Shown: in pieces, positions 16,650-24,977 of the stretch | How the letters are laid out: each line of letters begins with the position of its first letter | How positions within the stretch are numbered: the first letter of the stretch is position 1 | From: Natronococcus roseus | GTDB taxonomy: Archaea; Halobacteriota; Halobacteria; Halobacteriales; Natrialbaceae | DNA length: 64,000 nucleotides | Direction of reading: 5' to 3' | Assembly: GCF_043677095.1 (NCBI RefSeq) | Contig: NZ_JBHLJR010000008.1 | Span: 1-64,000 of the forward strand | Position numbers and translations under genes: made by a program | Notes under the pieces: generated by a model | Told to the model about the DNA's origin: nothing | The model's input: the letters and a program-made list of their open reading frames with translations, nothing else | The model's database searches: none

Positions 16650-18236
16650 ATGTCTGTTGATGACCCATATGGGTATGAACGAAGATTACAACGGCTGCTC
16701 ACGGAGGACATAAAGGAACTAGACAAACCTGACCAGAAACTTCTGCGCCTATATATCAAGAAAATGCAGAAACAACAGGCGAAAGGCACAGTATACAACA
16801 ACGCGATGAGGGTCAAAGTCGTAATGGGTCAACTCGATACGCCGTTCGTCGATGCCGACGCCGGGGACATCGAACAGGCCATCGATGACCTACAACTCGA
16901 ACGAGAGTGGAGCGACGGCACCGCGCGCAACTATGGGAAATCGGCGCGTTCGTTCATCAAAAACCTCGAAAAGCACACGGAGAAGCGCAAACGAGACTGG
17001 GCATTCGAGGCAAACCCCGATTACATCACCCTCCACAAAGATGACAGCGGAGGTAAAATCACCGAGGAGGATGTATTCGACCGCGAACAAGTTCGCCTCA
17101 TGATAGAGGAGTGTGCGCGCAATGAACGTGACCGCGTACTCTTCGGATTGTTGCTCGATATGGGACTCAGAATTGGTGCCATCTGCTCCCTTCGCCGAGG
17201 AGACTACCGATATCAGCAGGACGAAGGAATAGGCATCCTGAGCATCAACGATGAAGCCGAAGGAACCAAAGGCGCAGACGGCCCTACACACGTCACCACG
17301 TGGTCGACCCCATATTTACAGCGCTACATCAACGGCGACCACCCCCGACCCGACGACCCGGGCGCACCACTCCTGCACAAACAGAACTGGGATGAAGAGA
17401 ACGAAGACGACGACGGGTCGATGCAACCTCCCGTCGTCCGACGGCGGCTCCGACGAATCACCGCCGACTACGACGAAATTCCAGACGAGAAAATCAACCC
17501 ACACACGTTTCGTCACACCGCTATAACACGATGGGCGCAGAGAGGGCTTTCTGACCGCGAAATTGTCCACAGAGCGGGATGGACACGTGAATCAAGACAG
17601 CTAGACCGTTACGAACATCTCACAGACAAAGACATCAACAACGAAATTCTCCGACGACACGGTATCGAACCGGCGGAGAAAGCCATCCCACTCCTCGACG
17701 ACTGTCCCCAATGCGGCATCTCCATCGAGCCCATCATGTCGTTCTGTGCAAACTGTGGCCAGAACCTCGACATCGTCCGCGACAAACCCCACTGGTTCGA
17801 GGACTTACGCGATGCCGTCGGCGAAGACGACCCCATTATCCAATGGCTCATCGAGAATCCACACCACCTCCGCGACGAGGTCTACGACCTCCCCCACAGC
17901 GTCTATCATCGCGTCGAAAACTGCGTGTCGCGATACTTCGAGGAGACCGAACAATCCGTTATCGGGGAATCATTCATTGATGGCACTGTCACTAGCGAAC
18001 AGAAAGTATTGGATGAACTCGGGATTGACCGAGCGTCGGAACTAGACGAACCGGTCACCACCGAAATCGATGAAGAACAATACCAGATACCGTACTCCGA
18101 AATTCACGATATCCAAGATGAAATCGACCGATTTGAGACGATAACCGACACAGAGCTAATCGCCTTCGGAATAGACGGCAAAGCCCTCAAAGTGGTATCA
18201 ACGATACCCGAAGAACCTGCAGAAGATATTGAATGA
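16650..18236 (+). CDS. Tyrosine recombinase (integrase) with C-terminal zinc ribbon
   Basis: 528 residues. An N-terminal SAM-like core-binding domain (about 1-130) is followed by the catalytic domain with MGLRIGAICSL (Arg174), HTFRHTAITRW (His285, Arg288), IVHRAGW (His307) and DRYEH (nucleophile Tyr321). After it a zinc ribbon CPQCG...CANCG (Cys352, 355, 366, 369) and an acidic 150-residue tail make it longer than usual XerC/D proteins. Position immediately inside the left att repeat indicates it drives integration at tRNA-Gln. The ATG at 16650 follows a spacer derived from att sequence; upstream in-frame codons would translate that DNA and are unlikely. Confidence 0.93.
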   Translation: MSVDDPYGYERRLQRLLTEDIKELDKPDQKLLRLYIKKMQKQQAKGTVYNNAMRVKVVMGQLDTPFVDADAGDIEQAIDDLQLEREWSDGTARNYGKSARSFIKNLEKHTEKRKRDWAFEANPDYITLHKDDSGGKITEEDVFDREQVRLMIEECARNERDRVLFGLLLDMGLRIGAICSLRRGDYRYQQDEGIGILSINDEAEGTKGADGPTHVTTWSTPYLQRYINGDHPRPDDPGAPLLHKQNWDEENEDDDGSMQPPVVRRRLRRITADYDEIPDEKINPHTFRHTAITRWAQRGLSDREIVHRAGWTRESRQLDRYEHLTDKDINNEILRRHGIEPAEKAIPLLDDCPQCGISIEPIMSFCANCGQNLDIVRDKPHWFEDLRDAVGEDDPIIQWLIENPHHLRDEVYDLPHSVYHRVENCVSRYFEETEQSVIGESFIDGTVTSEQKVLDELGIDRASELDEPVTTEIDEEQYQIPYSEIHDIQDEIDRFETITDTELIAFGIDGKALKVVSTIPEEPAEDIE

Positions 18237-18695
18237 CTTCAATTTCGATGCTCCATTAACTCGTGCAGCCGAAAATCTGAATCGTCATTCTTTCCAGCGT
18301 GGACTTTACCTCCACATCCAAGGCAGGATATTTCCAGTGTGCGGTGTGTTACCCGAACCGACCTAACAAGATATCGAGAATAGACGCTAACATAGCTGTT
18401 AGGTCAAGAATTTCGAGGGCTCGGTTCCTGTGCCGCTGTTTTCTCTTTCGCTACGGTAGCGATTTTGCGGAAGTTCATATAAATGAACCTAACAGTGTTA
18501 GTAGTTGCTGGAGAACACACCGGGCATCGTCCACACGTTCAGTAGTTCTGGATTTGGGGTATTTGTGCGTGTCTTTCGTTCATCCTCCATCCTCACGGTG
18601 GTAGAATATTCAGGAGCCACATACCGACCGTGTAGAGAGACTTCTACGGGTCGTGAATGGTCTTCCGCTGAGACTCTCGCCGCAATCCGCGTTAC
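18237..18695. other. Intergenic region between integrase and array A
   Basis: No convincing gene. It holds repeated CCTAACA/TGTTAGG motifs (18360-18368 and 18397-18405 as an inverted pair; CTAACAGTGTTAG at 18487-18500). From about 18545 on it is recognisably similar to DNA upstream of array C (26865-26996), e.g. GAATGGTCTT and AATCCGCG. Confidence 0.55.
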
Positions 18696-18724
18696 GGGTT
18701 TATTATCATAGCTGGCCTACAGTA
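18696..18724 (+). promoter_or_regulatory. Array A promoter with shared GCCTACA motif
   Basis: A TTTATTATC TATA-like box is followed by CTGGCCTACAGTA, the latter shared with the promoters of arrays B and C at equal spacing. The first array A start codon is 28 bases after the motif. Confidence 0.6.
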
Positions 18725-18751
18725 CTTGGTCAATTAAAACCGTGATAAACC

Positions 18752-19012
18752 ATGAATGACCCTATCTCTCGGCAGCACGAACCGATACCAGTCTCTCGGC
18801 GCACTGTCCTCAAAACAGCGGGAATCATCGCCCTCACGGGAACTGCTCTCACGGGAACCGTGGCAGCGCAACCCCCACAAGAACGCGGCCGAGAGCGCGC
18901 AGCCACCGCTAGTCGAGGACGGTCGACGCAAGGACTCGAACAGGCCGATGATGCGAGCGACGGTCGGGCTGGTGGAAACGGTAGAACTGGCCAACCGGGT
19001 CCCGGACTATGA
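18752..19012 (+). CDS. Tat-exported peptide A1 (array head, class 1)
   Basis: 86 residues, first cistron of array A. It has a longer n-region (about 15 residues) than downstream copies before the twin-arginine motif SRRTVLKTAG, then a hydrophobic ALTGTALTG core and a VAA-Q cleavage site. The predicted mature peptide is QPPQERGRERAATASRGR..., with the family core RSTQGL and the end GQPGPGL. No cysteines or aromatic residues. Function unknown; export inferred from the Tat signal. Confidence 0.85.
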   Translation: MNDPISRQHEPIPVSRRTVLKTAGIIALTGTALTGTVAAQPPQERGRERAATASRGRSTQGLEQADDASDGRAGGNGRTGQPGPGL

Positions 19013-19022
19013 CCTTGCAACC

Positions 19023-19256
19023 ATGATTCAAGACACACCACTATCACGCCGAACTGTGCTGAAAACCGCTGGTATAGTCGCCTCCACCGGGACAGCAGTC
19101 TCGGGAATAGCGGCTGCTCAACCGCCCCAGCAGCGCGGCCGCGACCGCGCAGCCACCGCCAGTCAGGGACGGTCGACACAAGGATTAGAACAGGCTGACA
19201 CGGCGAGCGATGGGCGGGCTGGCGGAGGCCATCACGGAACGGGACCCACAATCTAA
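19023..19256 (+). CDS. Tat-exported peptide A2 (class 1)
   Basis: 77 residues. Signal LSRRTVLKTAGIVASTG with AAA-Q cleavage, mature part QPPQQRGRDRAATASQGR, core RSTQGLEQADTASDGRAGG, C-terminus TGPTI. It starts 10 bases after A1 ends, without an obvious Shine-Dalgarno sequence. Confidence 0.85.
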   Translation: MIQDTPLSRRTVLKTAGIVASTGTAVSGIAAAQPPQQRGRDRAATASQGRSTQGLEQADTASDGRAGGGHHGTGPTI

Positions 19257-19265
19257 CCTACAATC

Positions 19266-19496
19266 ATGACTCAAGACAATCCAATTTCACGACGCGGCGT
19301 CCTCCGAACAGCGGGCGTTCTCGCCCTCACTGGCACAGCCGTCACCAGCACTGCCGCGGCTCAACCATCGGGACAACGCGGCCATGACCGCGCAGCCGTC
19401 GCCAGTGGCGGTCGGTCGACACAAGGACTCGACCGAGCAGCTACTGCGAGTGATGGACGGGCTGGCAGTCGCGGACATACAGGCCCTACAATCTGA
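19266..19496 (+). CDS. Tat-exported peptide A3 (class 1)
   Basis: 76 residues. Twin-arginine motif SRRGVLRTAG, AAA-Q cleavage, core GGRSTQGLDRAATASDGRAG and C-terminus TGPTI. It diverges slightly at the mature start (QPSGQRGHDRAAVAS). Starts nine bases after A2. Confidence 0.85.
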   Translation: MTQDNPISRRGVLRTAGVLALTGTAVTSTAAAQPSGQRGHDRAAVASGGRSTQGLDRAATASDGRAGSRGHTGPTI

Positions 19497-19505
19497 CTGA
19501 CAATC

Positions 19506-19748
19506 ATGACTCAAGGCACACTACTCACACGACGCAGCGTCCTTCGAACAGCGGGCGTTCTCGCCCTCACGGGCACGGCTCTGACCGGAACCGCCGTAGC
19601 ACAACCGCCGGGACAACGCGGTCGTGACCGCGCAGCCACAGCCAGTCAGGGTCGGTCGACTCGTGGATTAGAACAGGCGGACACAGCGAGCGGTGGCCGG
19701 GCTGGCGGTAACGGACGCGGTGGGGCCTCTCCGGGCCCTATCCTCTAA
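19506..19748 (+). CDS. Tat-exported peptide A4 (class 1)
   Basis: 80 residues. TRRSVLRTAG signal, AVA-Q cleavage, QPPGQRGRDRAATASQGR then RSTRGLEQADTASGGRAGG and a slightly longer Gly-rich tail ending SPGPIL. Starts nine bases after A3. Confidence 0.85.
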   Translation: MTQGTLLTRRSVLRTAGVLALTGTALTGTAVAQPPGQRGRDRAATASQGRSTRGLEQADTASGGRAGGNGRGGASPGPIL

Positions 19749-19753
19749 TAACC

Positions 19754-19990
19754 ATGACCCAAGACAACCCAATATCACGCCGAACTGTACTGAAGACAGG
19801 CGGAATCATCGCCCTCACCGGCACAGCCGTCACTGGCACTGCCGCGGCCCAACCACCGGAACAACGTGGGCAAGACCGCGCGGCTACCGCCAGTGGAGGA
19901 CGGTCGACACAAGGACTAGAGCAGGCCGATGATGCGAGCGACGGTCGCGCTAGCGGGAACGGTCACGGACATACAGGTCCCACAATCTAA
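19754..19990 (+). CDS. Tat-exported peptide A5 (class 1)
   Basis: 78 residues. SRRTVLKTGG signal, AAA-Q cleavage, QPPEQRGQDRAATASGGR, then RSTQGLEQADDASDGRASG and C-terminus HTGPTI. The 3' two-thirds of this gene, and the start of A6, are identical to C1/C2 over 157 bp. Confidence 0.85.
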   Translation: MTQDNPISRRTVLKTGGIIALTGTAVTGTAAAQPPEQRGQDRAATASGGRSTQGLEQADDASDGRASGNGHGHTGPTI

Positions 19991-20000
19991 TCTCACAACC

Positions 20001-20231
20001 ATGACCCAAGACACACCAATCTCACGACGAACCATCCTCAAGACCGCTGGAGTAGCCGTCTTCACCGGCATGGCTCTTACTGGAACAGCGGCCGCTCAAC
20101 CCCCGCAACATGCCCAAAACCGGCGGCCTCCTCACGCTCAACAACGCTATGAGGGGGCTCAACAGAGGAGAGAGGAGGCGCAAGAGAACAGAGGAGGCCC
20201 CGGTGGTAGACCGGGAGGACCCGGTATCTAA
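20001..20231 (+). CDS. Tat-exported peptide A6 (class 2 mature part)
   Basis: 76 residues. The signal is as in neighbours (SRRTILKTAGVAVFTG, AAA-Q), but the mature sequence is a different type: QPPQHAQNRRPPHAQQRYEG followed by AQQRREEAQENRGG, which looks helical and Gln/Arg/Glu-rich, and a C-terminus GGPGI. It is the only class 2 member in array A; its closest match here is C3. Confidence 0.85.
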   Translation: MTQDTPISRRTILKTAGVAVFTGMALTGTAAAQPPQHAQNRRPPHAQQRYEGAQQRREEAQENRGGPGGRPGGPGI

Positions 20232-20240
20232 CCAACACCC

Positions 20241-20477
20241 ATGACTCAAGACAAATCAATCTCACGACGGAGCGTCCTCAAGACGGCTGGAATAGTCGCC
20301 CTCACCGGCACAGCCGTCACGGGAACCGTGACAGCGCAACCACCTCAGCAGCGTGGTCGTGACCGCGCAGCCACGGCTAGTCAAGGACGGTCGACACAAG
20401 GACTCGAACAGGCCGATGATGCAAGCGACGGTCGCGCTGGCGGCAATGGTGGAGCAACACCGGGACCCAGAATTTGA
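20241..20477 (+). CDS. Tat-exported peptide A7 (class 1, last in array A)
   Basis: 78 residues. SRRSVLKTAGIVALTG signal, VTA-Q cleavage, mature QPPQQRGRDRAATASQGR, RSTQGLEQADDASDGRAGG, ending PGPRI. DNA around the cleavage site matches B4 over about 60 bases. Confidence 0.85.
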   Translation: MTQDKSISRRSVLKTAGIVALTGTAVTGTVTAQPPQQRGRDRAATASQGRSTQGLEQADDASDGRAGGNGGATPGPRI

Positions 20478-20911
20478 CCTGCCTATTCGACGAGGACTCT
20501 ATTTCGGTCTCCTAAGACGAGGTCGGGAGCAACCATACCTGAGTAGCATATTGGCGGCTCGCATGACTCGTTCTATTCATACTGCTCCAGCTTCGAGGCT
20601 GAATCTCGACACTTCTTAGGGGCATACCCCTAAGGGGGAAGGGGTATCTATGACACCGGTCACATCCCGTTCAACCACCGATTTGCAAGAGTTACCCGTC
20701 GAATGGCAATAATTCTCCTATCTCAGGCAATGTTTGAGGAGCTACTGTACCCTCGGCGAATGTCTATTTCCAGCGTGCGAGTCCCAACCATGATAAATGG
20801 TACATGGTACTACAATACAGTAACTGGAAAATAGTATAGTCGGAATACAGTAAGTGACACTTGGAAAACGAGTGCTGCAGCTATCGAAGGTCGGTCCCGA
20901 GGTGGGATGCA
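20478..20911. other. Intergenic region after array A
   Basis: No gene seen. It separates array A from the convergent winged-helix gene and contains the CTTAGGGG hairpin and a short AT-rich stretch (20770-20850) with repeated GTACTACAATACAGTA-like and GGAATACAGTA words. Confidence 0.5.
20615..20634. terminator. 8-bp perfect hairpin between convergent units
   Basis: CTTAGGGG-CATA-CCCCTAAG forms a perfect 8-bp stem, followed by GGGGAAGGGG. Its position between the array A end and the end of the opposite-strand gene suggests transcription termination, though no T-run follows. Confidence 0.35.
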
Positions 20912-22573
20912 CTATCCACCGGGACGCAAGGATACGTCCGCCGGGTCGATGTCGCCGTTCAGGAGGCGTTCTGCGAGTTCTTCCGCATCAATCCCGCTCT
21001 CGGGGACCTCGACCCACGGGTCGGCGTCTTCCCTGTCTGTCACTTCGGAATCGCTGTCACGCTCTCTCTGCGCTTCGCGGTCCCTTCGTCGCTCGTCGGC
21101 ACGGGCCTCTATTTTTTCGCGTCGCTCAGCTTCGGTTATGTCGCGGTCAAGTAAAGAGTGAACCGTGTCTTTTGCTTGTTGTGATTGCCAGCGAATGTAT
21201 CCAATCCCGCTGAAACCCCGAACGACAATCCCATCTTCTTCGAGCTTTCCAGCTATTCGACCGATAGTGTCCGTTGTTAGGCCTATCTCGTCAGCCATCT
21301 CCTGATAGGTGATTTGGTCGTTCGCCCGGTTCAGTAGGACACAAAGACAATCGTAGTACGATTTTGTCCGGCTGTTAAAGAGTCGGCCGAGGACGGTTCG
21401 CTCGAACCGTTGGGACTGCCAGAACTCGGTAAGTTGGTTACGACGGTCTGCTGGATGGTCAAACGAGAGCGGTTCCTGTGACTGCTCGCCTGCCAAGAAC
21501 CACTCATCTGGAATAAGGTCGTCTTCGCGGATACCGGCCCACAAAGCGTGGCTACAGACGATGCGTTCTGCGTAGTGACGGACTGCCGCCCAGTCATCCC
21601 ACGCGTATGCACCGTTGATGGTCGCCTCCAGTTTCCAGTGTCGGAGGGGGTCTCCGTCAGCCCTCTGATTGTGACGCGTCGCTGCGTACGCTTTCAATTT
21701 AACACTGTTCGGTGGGTCTTCGAGGGAATTCGTATCCAACCCGAGGAACGGCAGTCTGGTCGTCTTGAACCCGTAGTTGGTACATTCGCCGTTTCGGAAC
21801 TGACTATATATATCCCCCTCACCGTCGGCTTTGACGGTCAGGTTTGCGCTCTGTTCGAGTTCTCGGACGGTCGCTTCTGCGAGGTCGCGATGAAAACGGA
21901 TGTAAACCTCGACACCCCGGACACGGCACATTTCTGGAATGAGGTCGCCGAATTCATCGAGCGAGTTGAAGTCGTCGAATGCAGCACTGAGCATCTCCTC
22001 AGCACGAGTCACGGCTTCCAATGGGTTGGTGATGTAGCTGGTCTGAATTTTCAGATGAGTTCCCTCCCAGCGACGCCCGTCCGTTCCGGGTGGCCACGAA
22101 AACTCGCCCCCATTGCAACTCTGGAGACCTGCTTCCCGTTTGTCAACGACGAGTTTACACTTCGCCGGGAGCGGGGGCTTTTTCGCCTCTAAGGCATCGG
22201 CGTAGAGACCGAGGTGATAGTCGGTTTCGGGGATGAACTCTCCGTCACTCGTCCGCTTGCCATAGCCTGTCGCACTGGTGAAGAGGCCTATCTCACACTC
22301 TCGTTCTTTTCTATCCCACACAGGAGTATACTCATGCGCTACGAGATGCGGGTTCGCTGACGTTCCCGGTTCGTCTCGTAGTGTGTCGAACTCGCGTTGT
22401 TTGGCGCTGAGCCAGTCGTACAGTGCATTATCGTCTTCAAGTTGGATGAAGACTGTGGCCGCGTGGACCATCGGGGTTACCGGGTAGGTTTCAGCGCGGT
22501 TGTTCGCTTCCGGGGAATCATTTACTGGCGATACGTCGGTATTTTTATGTTCTGTGGTAGTGTTGATACTCAT
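20912..22573 (-). CDS. Large winged-helix protein of the element (possible replication or regulatory protein)
   Basis: About 553 residues; no family recognised with certainty. The N-terminal two-thirds is a mixed alpha/beta region (PHLVAHEYTPVWDRKERECE, MCRVRGVEVYIRFHRDLAEA) without nucleotide-binding motifs. Near residues 390-450 there is a winged helix: VLLNRANDQITYQEMADEIGLTTDTIGRIAGKLEEDGIVVRG. The C-terminus is charged (RREKIEARADERRRDREAQ) and acidic. Large winged-helix proteins are proposed replication proteins in some haloarchaeal pleomorphic viruses and plasmids; assignment here is inference. An ATG 63 bases upstream (22636) is an alternative start. Confidence 0.7.
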   Translation of the reverse strand: MSINTTTEHKNTDVSPVNDSPEANNRAETYPVTPMVHAATVFIQLEDDNALYDWLSAKQREFDTLRDEPGTSANPHLVAHEYTPVWDRKERECEIGLFTSATGYGKRTSDGEFIPETDYHLGLYADALEAKKPPLPAKCKLVVDKREAGLQSCNGGEFSWPPGTDGRRWEGTHLKIQTSYITNPLEAVTRAEEMLSAAFDDFNSLDEFGDLIPEMCRVRGVEVYIRFHRDLAEATVRELEQSANLTVKADGEGDIYSQFRNGECTNYGFKTTRLPFLGLDTNSLEDPPNSVKLKAYAATRHNQRADGDPLRHWKLEATINGAYAWDDWAAVRHYAERIVCSHALWAGIREDDLIPDEWFLAGEQSQEPLSFDHPADRRNQLTEFWQSQRFERTVLGRLFNSRTKSYYDCLCVLLNRANDQITYQEMADEIGLTTDTIGRIAGKLEEDGIVVRGFSGIGYIRWQSQQAKDTVHSLLDRDITEAERREKIEARADERRRDREAQRERDSDSEVTDREDADPWVEVPESGIDAEELAERLLNGDIDPADVSLRPGG

Positions 22574-22663
22574 TGGAGAGGGCGTGTTGCGTACGAGCGA
22601 GAACCCGTGCCACGGACCATCTCGCTCGGGATTCACCCCGACCGGGGGATTCGAGACTACTTG

Positions 22664-22695
22664 CCGCTGACGCCTGCTGCAACAGGCGTCAGCGG
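22664..22695. repeat. 13-bp perfect hairpin
   Basis: CCGCTGACGCCTG and its exact complement flank a six-base loop (22677-22682), between the small AbrB-like gene and the large winged-helix gene, both on the minus strand. Could be an intercistronic terminator, an RNA-processing site or a replication-related structure. Confidence 0.6.
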
Positions 22696-22704
22696 GAAAG
22701 TCGA

Positions 22705-22872
22705 CTACTGGACCCGGAGGCGCACCTCCGTTGCTCCGTCGACTTCTACTAGGTCGAATGTCACCTCAGCAGGCTCTCCCCACTCGCGATAGATGGAAAT
22801 TGGCAAGCGGAGCAAGCCATCTGCCGAGACTGGTTTCCTACGTCGTTCGATGAGCGTATCTTCAGCACCCAT
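22705..22872 (-). CDS. AbrB/MazE-like small DNA-binding protein
   Basis: 55 residues. The pattern RRRKPVSADGLLRLPISIYREWG, then VTFDLVEVDGATEVRLRV matches the swapped-hairpin AbrB fold (basic strand, DG-hinge, strand, then loop and strand). Probably an autoregulator or antitoxin-like protein; no toxin is visible beside it. The start at 22872 was chosen because the alternative ATG at 22899 overlaps an apparent TATA box (ATATATTTT on the complementary strand). Confidence 0.6.
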   Translation of the reverse strand: MGAEDTLIERRRKPVSADGLLRLPISIYREWGEPAEVTFDLVEVDGATEVRLRVQ

Positions 22873-23178
22873 AGTTGACCGAATGTCCTCTACCCACATA
22901 TATTTTGTTACAGAGCGATACGGAATTTAATCCCCATCAGAATACAGTAGTTTGGTGAGGAAATGGAATTTTGGCTTCTAAACGCGAGTGATTACCGAAT
23001 GATTGCCGAAGAGAGTGGCCCAAATCCTGTTTCAGTAGACTTCCGTATCGGGATTCCGCCCGAACTGGCTAATAATATAATAAAATTCTCATAAAATAGG
23101 CCGCAAAGAACGCGGAGCGACCGGCCCATTCATAACTATACGCTTACACCTTTATCCTTCGAAATAAATGTATAAATT

Positions 23179-23379
23179 ATGCCAGAACCGACCACACTCC
23201 AGTTGTACGACCGTCGAGCGTTCCGCCGCGCCCTCACCCAATTAGAGTTAGAGCATGATGGTCTCTGGGAGGCTCGAACGACAGACATCCACACGGCCAT
23301 CGTCCGAGTTGGGATTGAAAACCCGGACCTATTACTCCGAAAGGTAGAGGAGGTACAGCAGGAACAAAATGGAAATTAA
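23179..23379 (+). CDS. Small conserved-type protein of the element, unknown
   Basis: 66 residues, helical and charged (QLYDRRAFRRALTQLELEHD, HTAIVRVGIENPDLLLRKVEE). No family recognised. An AT-rich ATAAATGTATAAATT stretch right before the ATG is a likely promoter. It precedes the short recombinase gene and may belong with it. Confidence 0.6.
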   Translation: MPEPTTLQLYDRRAFRRALTQLELEHDGLWEARTTDIHTAIVRVGIENPDLLLRKVEEVQQEQNGN

Positions 23380-23606
23380 TCGTTCTGGGGTCGGAACCGG
23401 TCGTAGCCGCTTTCCTCGAACGAGGTTCCCATAACTGGCAGTGATGGTCTCACGTATTTAATCGAAGTCAGTAGGAGAGATACTCAGTTCAGCGAAGGTC
23501 TGGTATTGCACGTTTCATTCTTAACGTGCAATGCAAGACGTAGCCACGCGCTGAACCCCTCCAAATCCTGCCGTTCGTCCATACCAGTCAGTTCGACCAA
23601 ACGTTC

Positions 23607-24242
23607 ATGTTGCACGAAATACAAGGGAAACGTGTAGTGAGATTGGAGAAGAACAAGGACGGCACGTACAACGTCTGGATGAATCGCACCGAATATCGCG
23701 AGATACCCCGCAATGCCCGCAGTTGGAAGGAGGAAATCGCCATTCGACTGATGGGTGATTGCGGACTCCGCGTTGAAGAAACTCGCCACGTTACCAAGGG
23801 CGACGTACAACGGTATCCCAACGGTAAACACCACAAACTGCGTGTCACTGGAGCGAAGGACACCACCGGAGAATATGACGACGGACAAGAACGCGAAACG
23901 TGGCTTCCGCGCGACCTCGAAACCCTCATCCACCGCTACGCAACTGATGAGGGGCTGAACGACCACGAGTCGCTTATCCCGAACGCGAAGCGGACAGTCC
24001 AGTTGTGGGTCGAACACGCGGCGAGCGCGGCGGCGGACGCTGCTGGAGACGACGATTACGAACACGTATCGAGTCACGACCTTCGGCGGTGTTGGGCACA
24101 TCACTTGCTGGTTGAAGAGGGCGTCGGCGTCCGGGTTGTTATGGCCCTCGGCGGATGGAGTAATTATTCGAGTATCGAACCATACCTGAACGCTCCGTCC
24201 GAAGAAAACATCATCCGTGAGATGCGAGAGGTCGAATTGTAA
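23607..24242 (+). CDS. Short tyrosine recombinase (catalytic domain)
   Basis: 211 residues, essentially only a tyrosine recombinase catalytic domain: GDCGLRVEETRHV (Arg55), SSHDLRRCWAHHLL (His157, Arg160), ALGGWSNYSSIEPYL (Trp184, nucleophile Tyr193). A canonical core-binding domain is missing, with only about 40 residues before the domain. This architecture resembles compact recombinases found in haloarchaeal viruses and proviruses. It is distinct from the zinc-ribbon integrase at the left end and could act in excision, dimer resolution or rearrangement of the adjacent arrays. Confidence 0.85.
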   Translation: MLHEIQGKRVVRLEKNKDGTYNVWMNRTEYREIPRNARSWKEEIAIRLMGDCGLRVEETRHVTKGDVQRYPNGKHHKLRVTGAKDTTGEYDDGQERETWLPRDLETLIHRYATDEGLNDHESLIPNAKRTVQLWVEHAASAAADAAGDDDYEHVSSHDLRRCWAHHLLVEEGVGVRVVMALGGWSNYSSIEPYLNAPSEENIIREMREVEL

Positions 24243-24348
24243 GCGATAGTTGATGTGCTGTGTGCGACATGTCCTATTGTGAGGGTAAGTCCTTCTTGAA
24301 CCACCACCGTCTGCGCTTTGCACACGGCCTGAAACTCAGAAATTGAAA

Positions 24349-24411
24349 AGCAGACGGTATCAAGACGAGTCTACCGCCGCGATAGTCGCATATCAAGACT
24401 TACTGTCTGCT
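24349..24411. promoter_or_regulatory. Paired repeats upstream of array B
   Basis: TATCAAGAC occurs at 24358-24366 and 24391-24399 (33-base spacing), nested inside the inverted pair AGCAGAC/GTCTGCT (24349-24355, 24405-24411) that runs into the array B TATA-like box. Looks like a regulator binding region. Confidence 0.4.
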
Positions 24412-24435
24412 TTAATACCTTTGCTAGCCTACAAT
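24409..24435 (+). promoter_or_regulatory. Array B promoter with shared GCCTACA motif
   Basis: CTTTAATACC followed by GCTAGCCTACAATA, matching the array A and C promoters in sequence and spacing. The first start codon is about 30 bases downstream. Confidence 0.6.
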
Positions 24436-24463
24436 ATGTGGTCAATAGGGGCCACGAGAAACC

Positions 24464-24727
24464 ATGACAGAACAACATGCCCTTGACGGGCAGGACAATT
24501 CACGTATTTCGCGCCGTTCGGTTCTCAAAATTACAGGTGCCGTTACGCTCGCAGGTACTACATTCACTGGCACTGCAGCGGCCCAGCCGCCCCAAGAACG
24601 CGGTCGCGACCGCGCAGCCACGGCCAGTGGCGGGCGGTCGACGCAAGGACTCAACCGCGCAGATGATGCGAGTGATGGCCGGGCTGGCGGGAACGGTGGC
24701 GGGTCCCAACCGGGTCCCATCCTCTAA
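24464..24727 (+). CDS. Tat-exported peptide B1 (array head, class 1)
   Basis: 87 residues, first of array B, again with an extended n-region (about 16 residues) before SRRSVLKITGAVTLAG. AAA-Q cleavage, mature QPPQERGRDRAATASGGR, RSTQGLNRADDASDGRAGG, ending QPGPIL. The 3' half matches C4 almost exactly at DNA level. Confidence 0.85.
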   Translation: MTEQHALDGQDNSRISRRSVLKITGAVTLAGTTFTGTAAAQPPQERGRDRAATASGGRSTQGLNRADDASDGRAGGNGGGSQPGPIL

Positions 24728-24737
24728 CCTCACAACC

Positions 24738-24968
24738 ATGACACAAGGCACACCAATAACACGACGAACCGTCCTCAAGACAGCGGGTGTCCTCGCGCTC
24801 ACTGGGACAGCGATTACTGGAACAGCGGCCGCTCAACCACCCTCCCATGCCCAACAACGGCGTGCGGAAGCCCAGCAGCGACGACAGGACGCCCTAGACG
24901 AAGCCAACGAACGGAGCGGTGGACGCGCAGGAGGTGACCGTGGAGGAACTCCGGGGCCCTCAATCTAA
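24738..24968 (+). CDS. Tat-exported peptide B2 (class 2 mature part)
   Basis: 76 residues. TRRTVLKTAGVLALTG signal, AAA-Q cleavage, then a class 2 mature part QPPSHAQQRRAEAQQRRQDA followed by LDEANERSGGRAGGDRGG and C-terminus TPGPSI. The end resembles class 1 (GGRAGG), so this copy looks like a class 1/class 2 hybrid. The only class 2 member of array B. Confidence 0.85.
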   Translation: MTQGTPITRRTVLKTAGVLALTGTAITGTAAAQPPSHAQQRRAEAQQRRQDALDEANERSGGRAGGDRGGTPGPSI

Positions 24969-24977
24969 TTTACAACC

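Noticed and set aside
18299..18604. Open frame of about 100 codons between integrase and array A
   Set aside because: Composition and residues are not protein-like, and the region is shared only as promoter-like DNA with array C.
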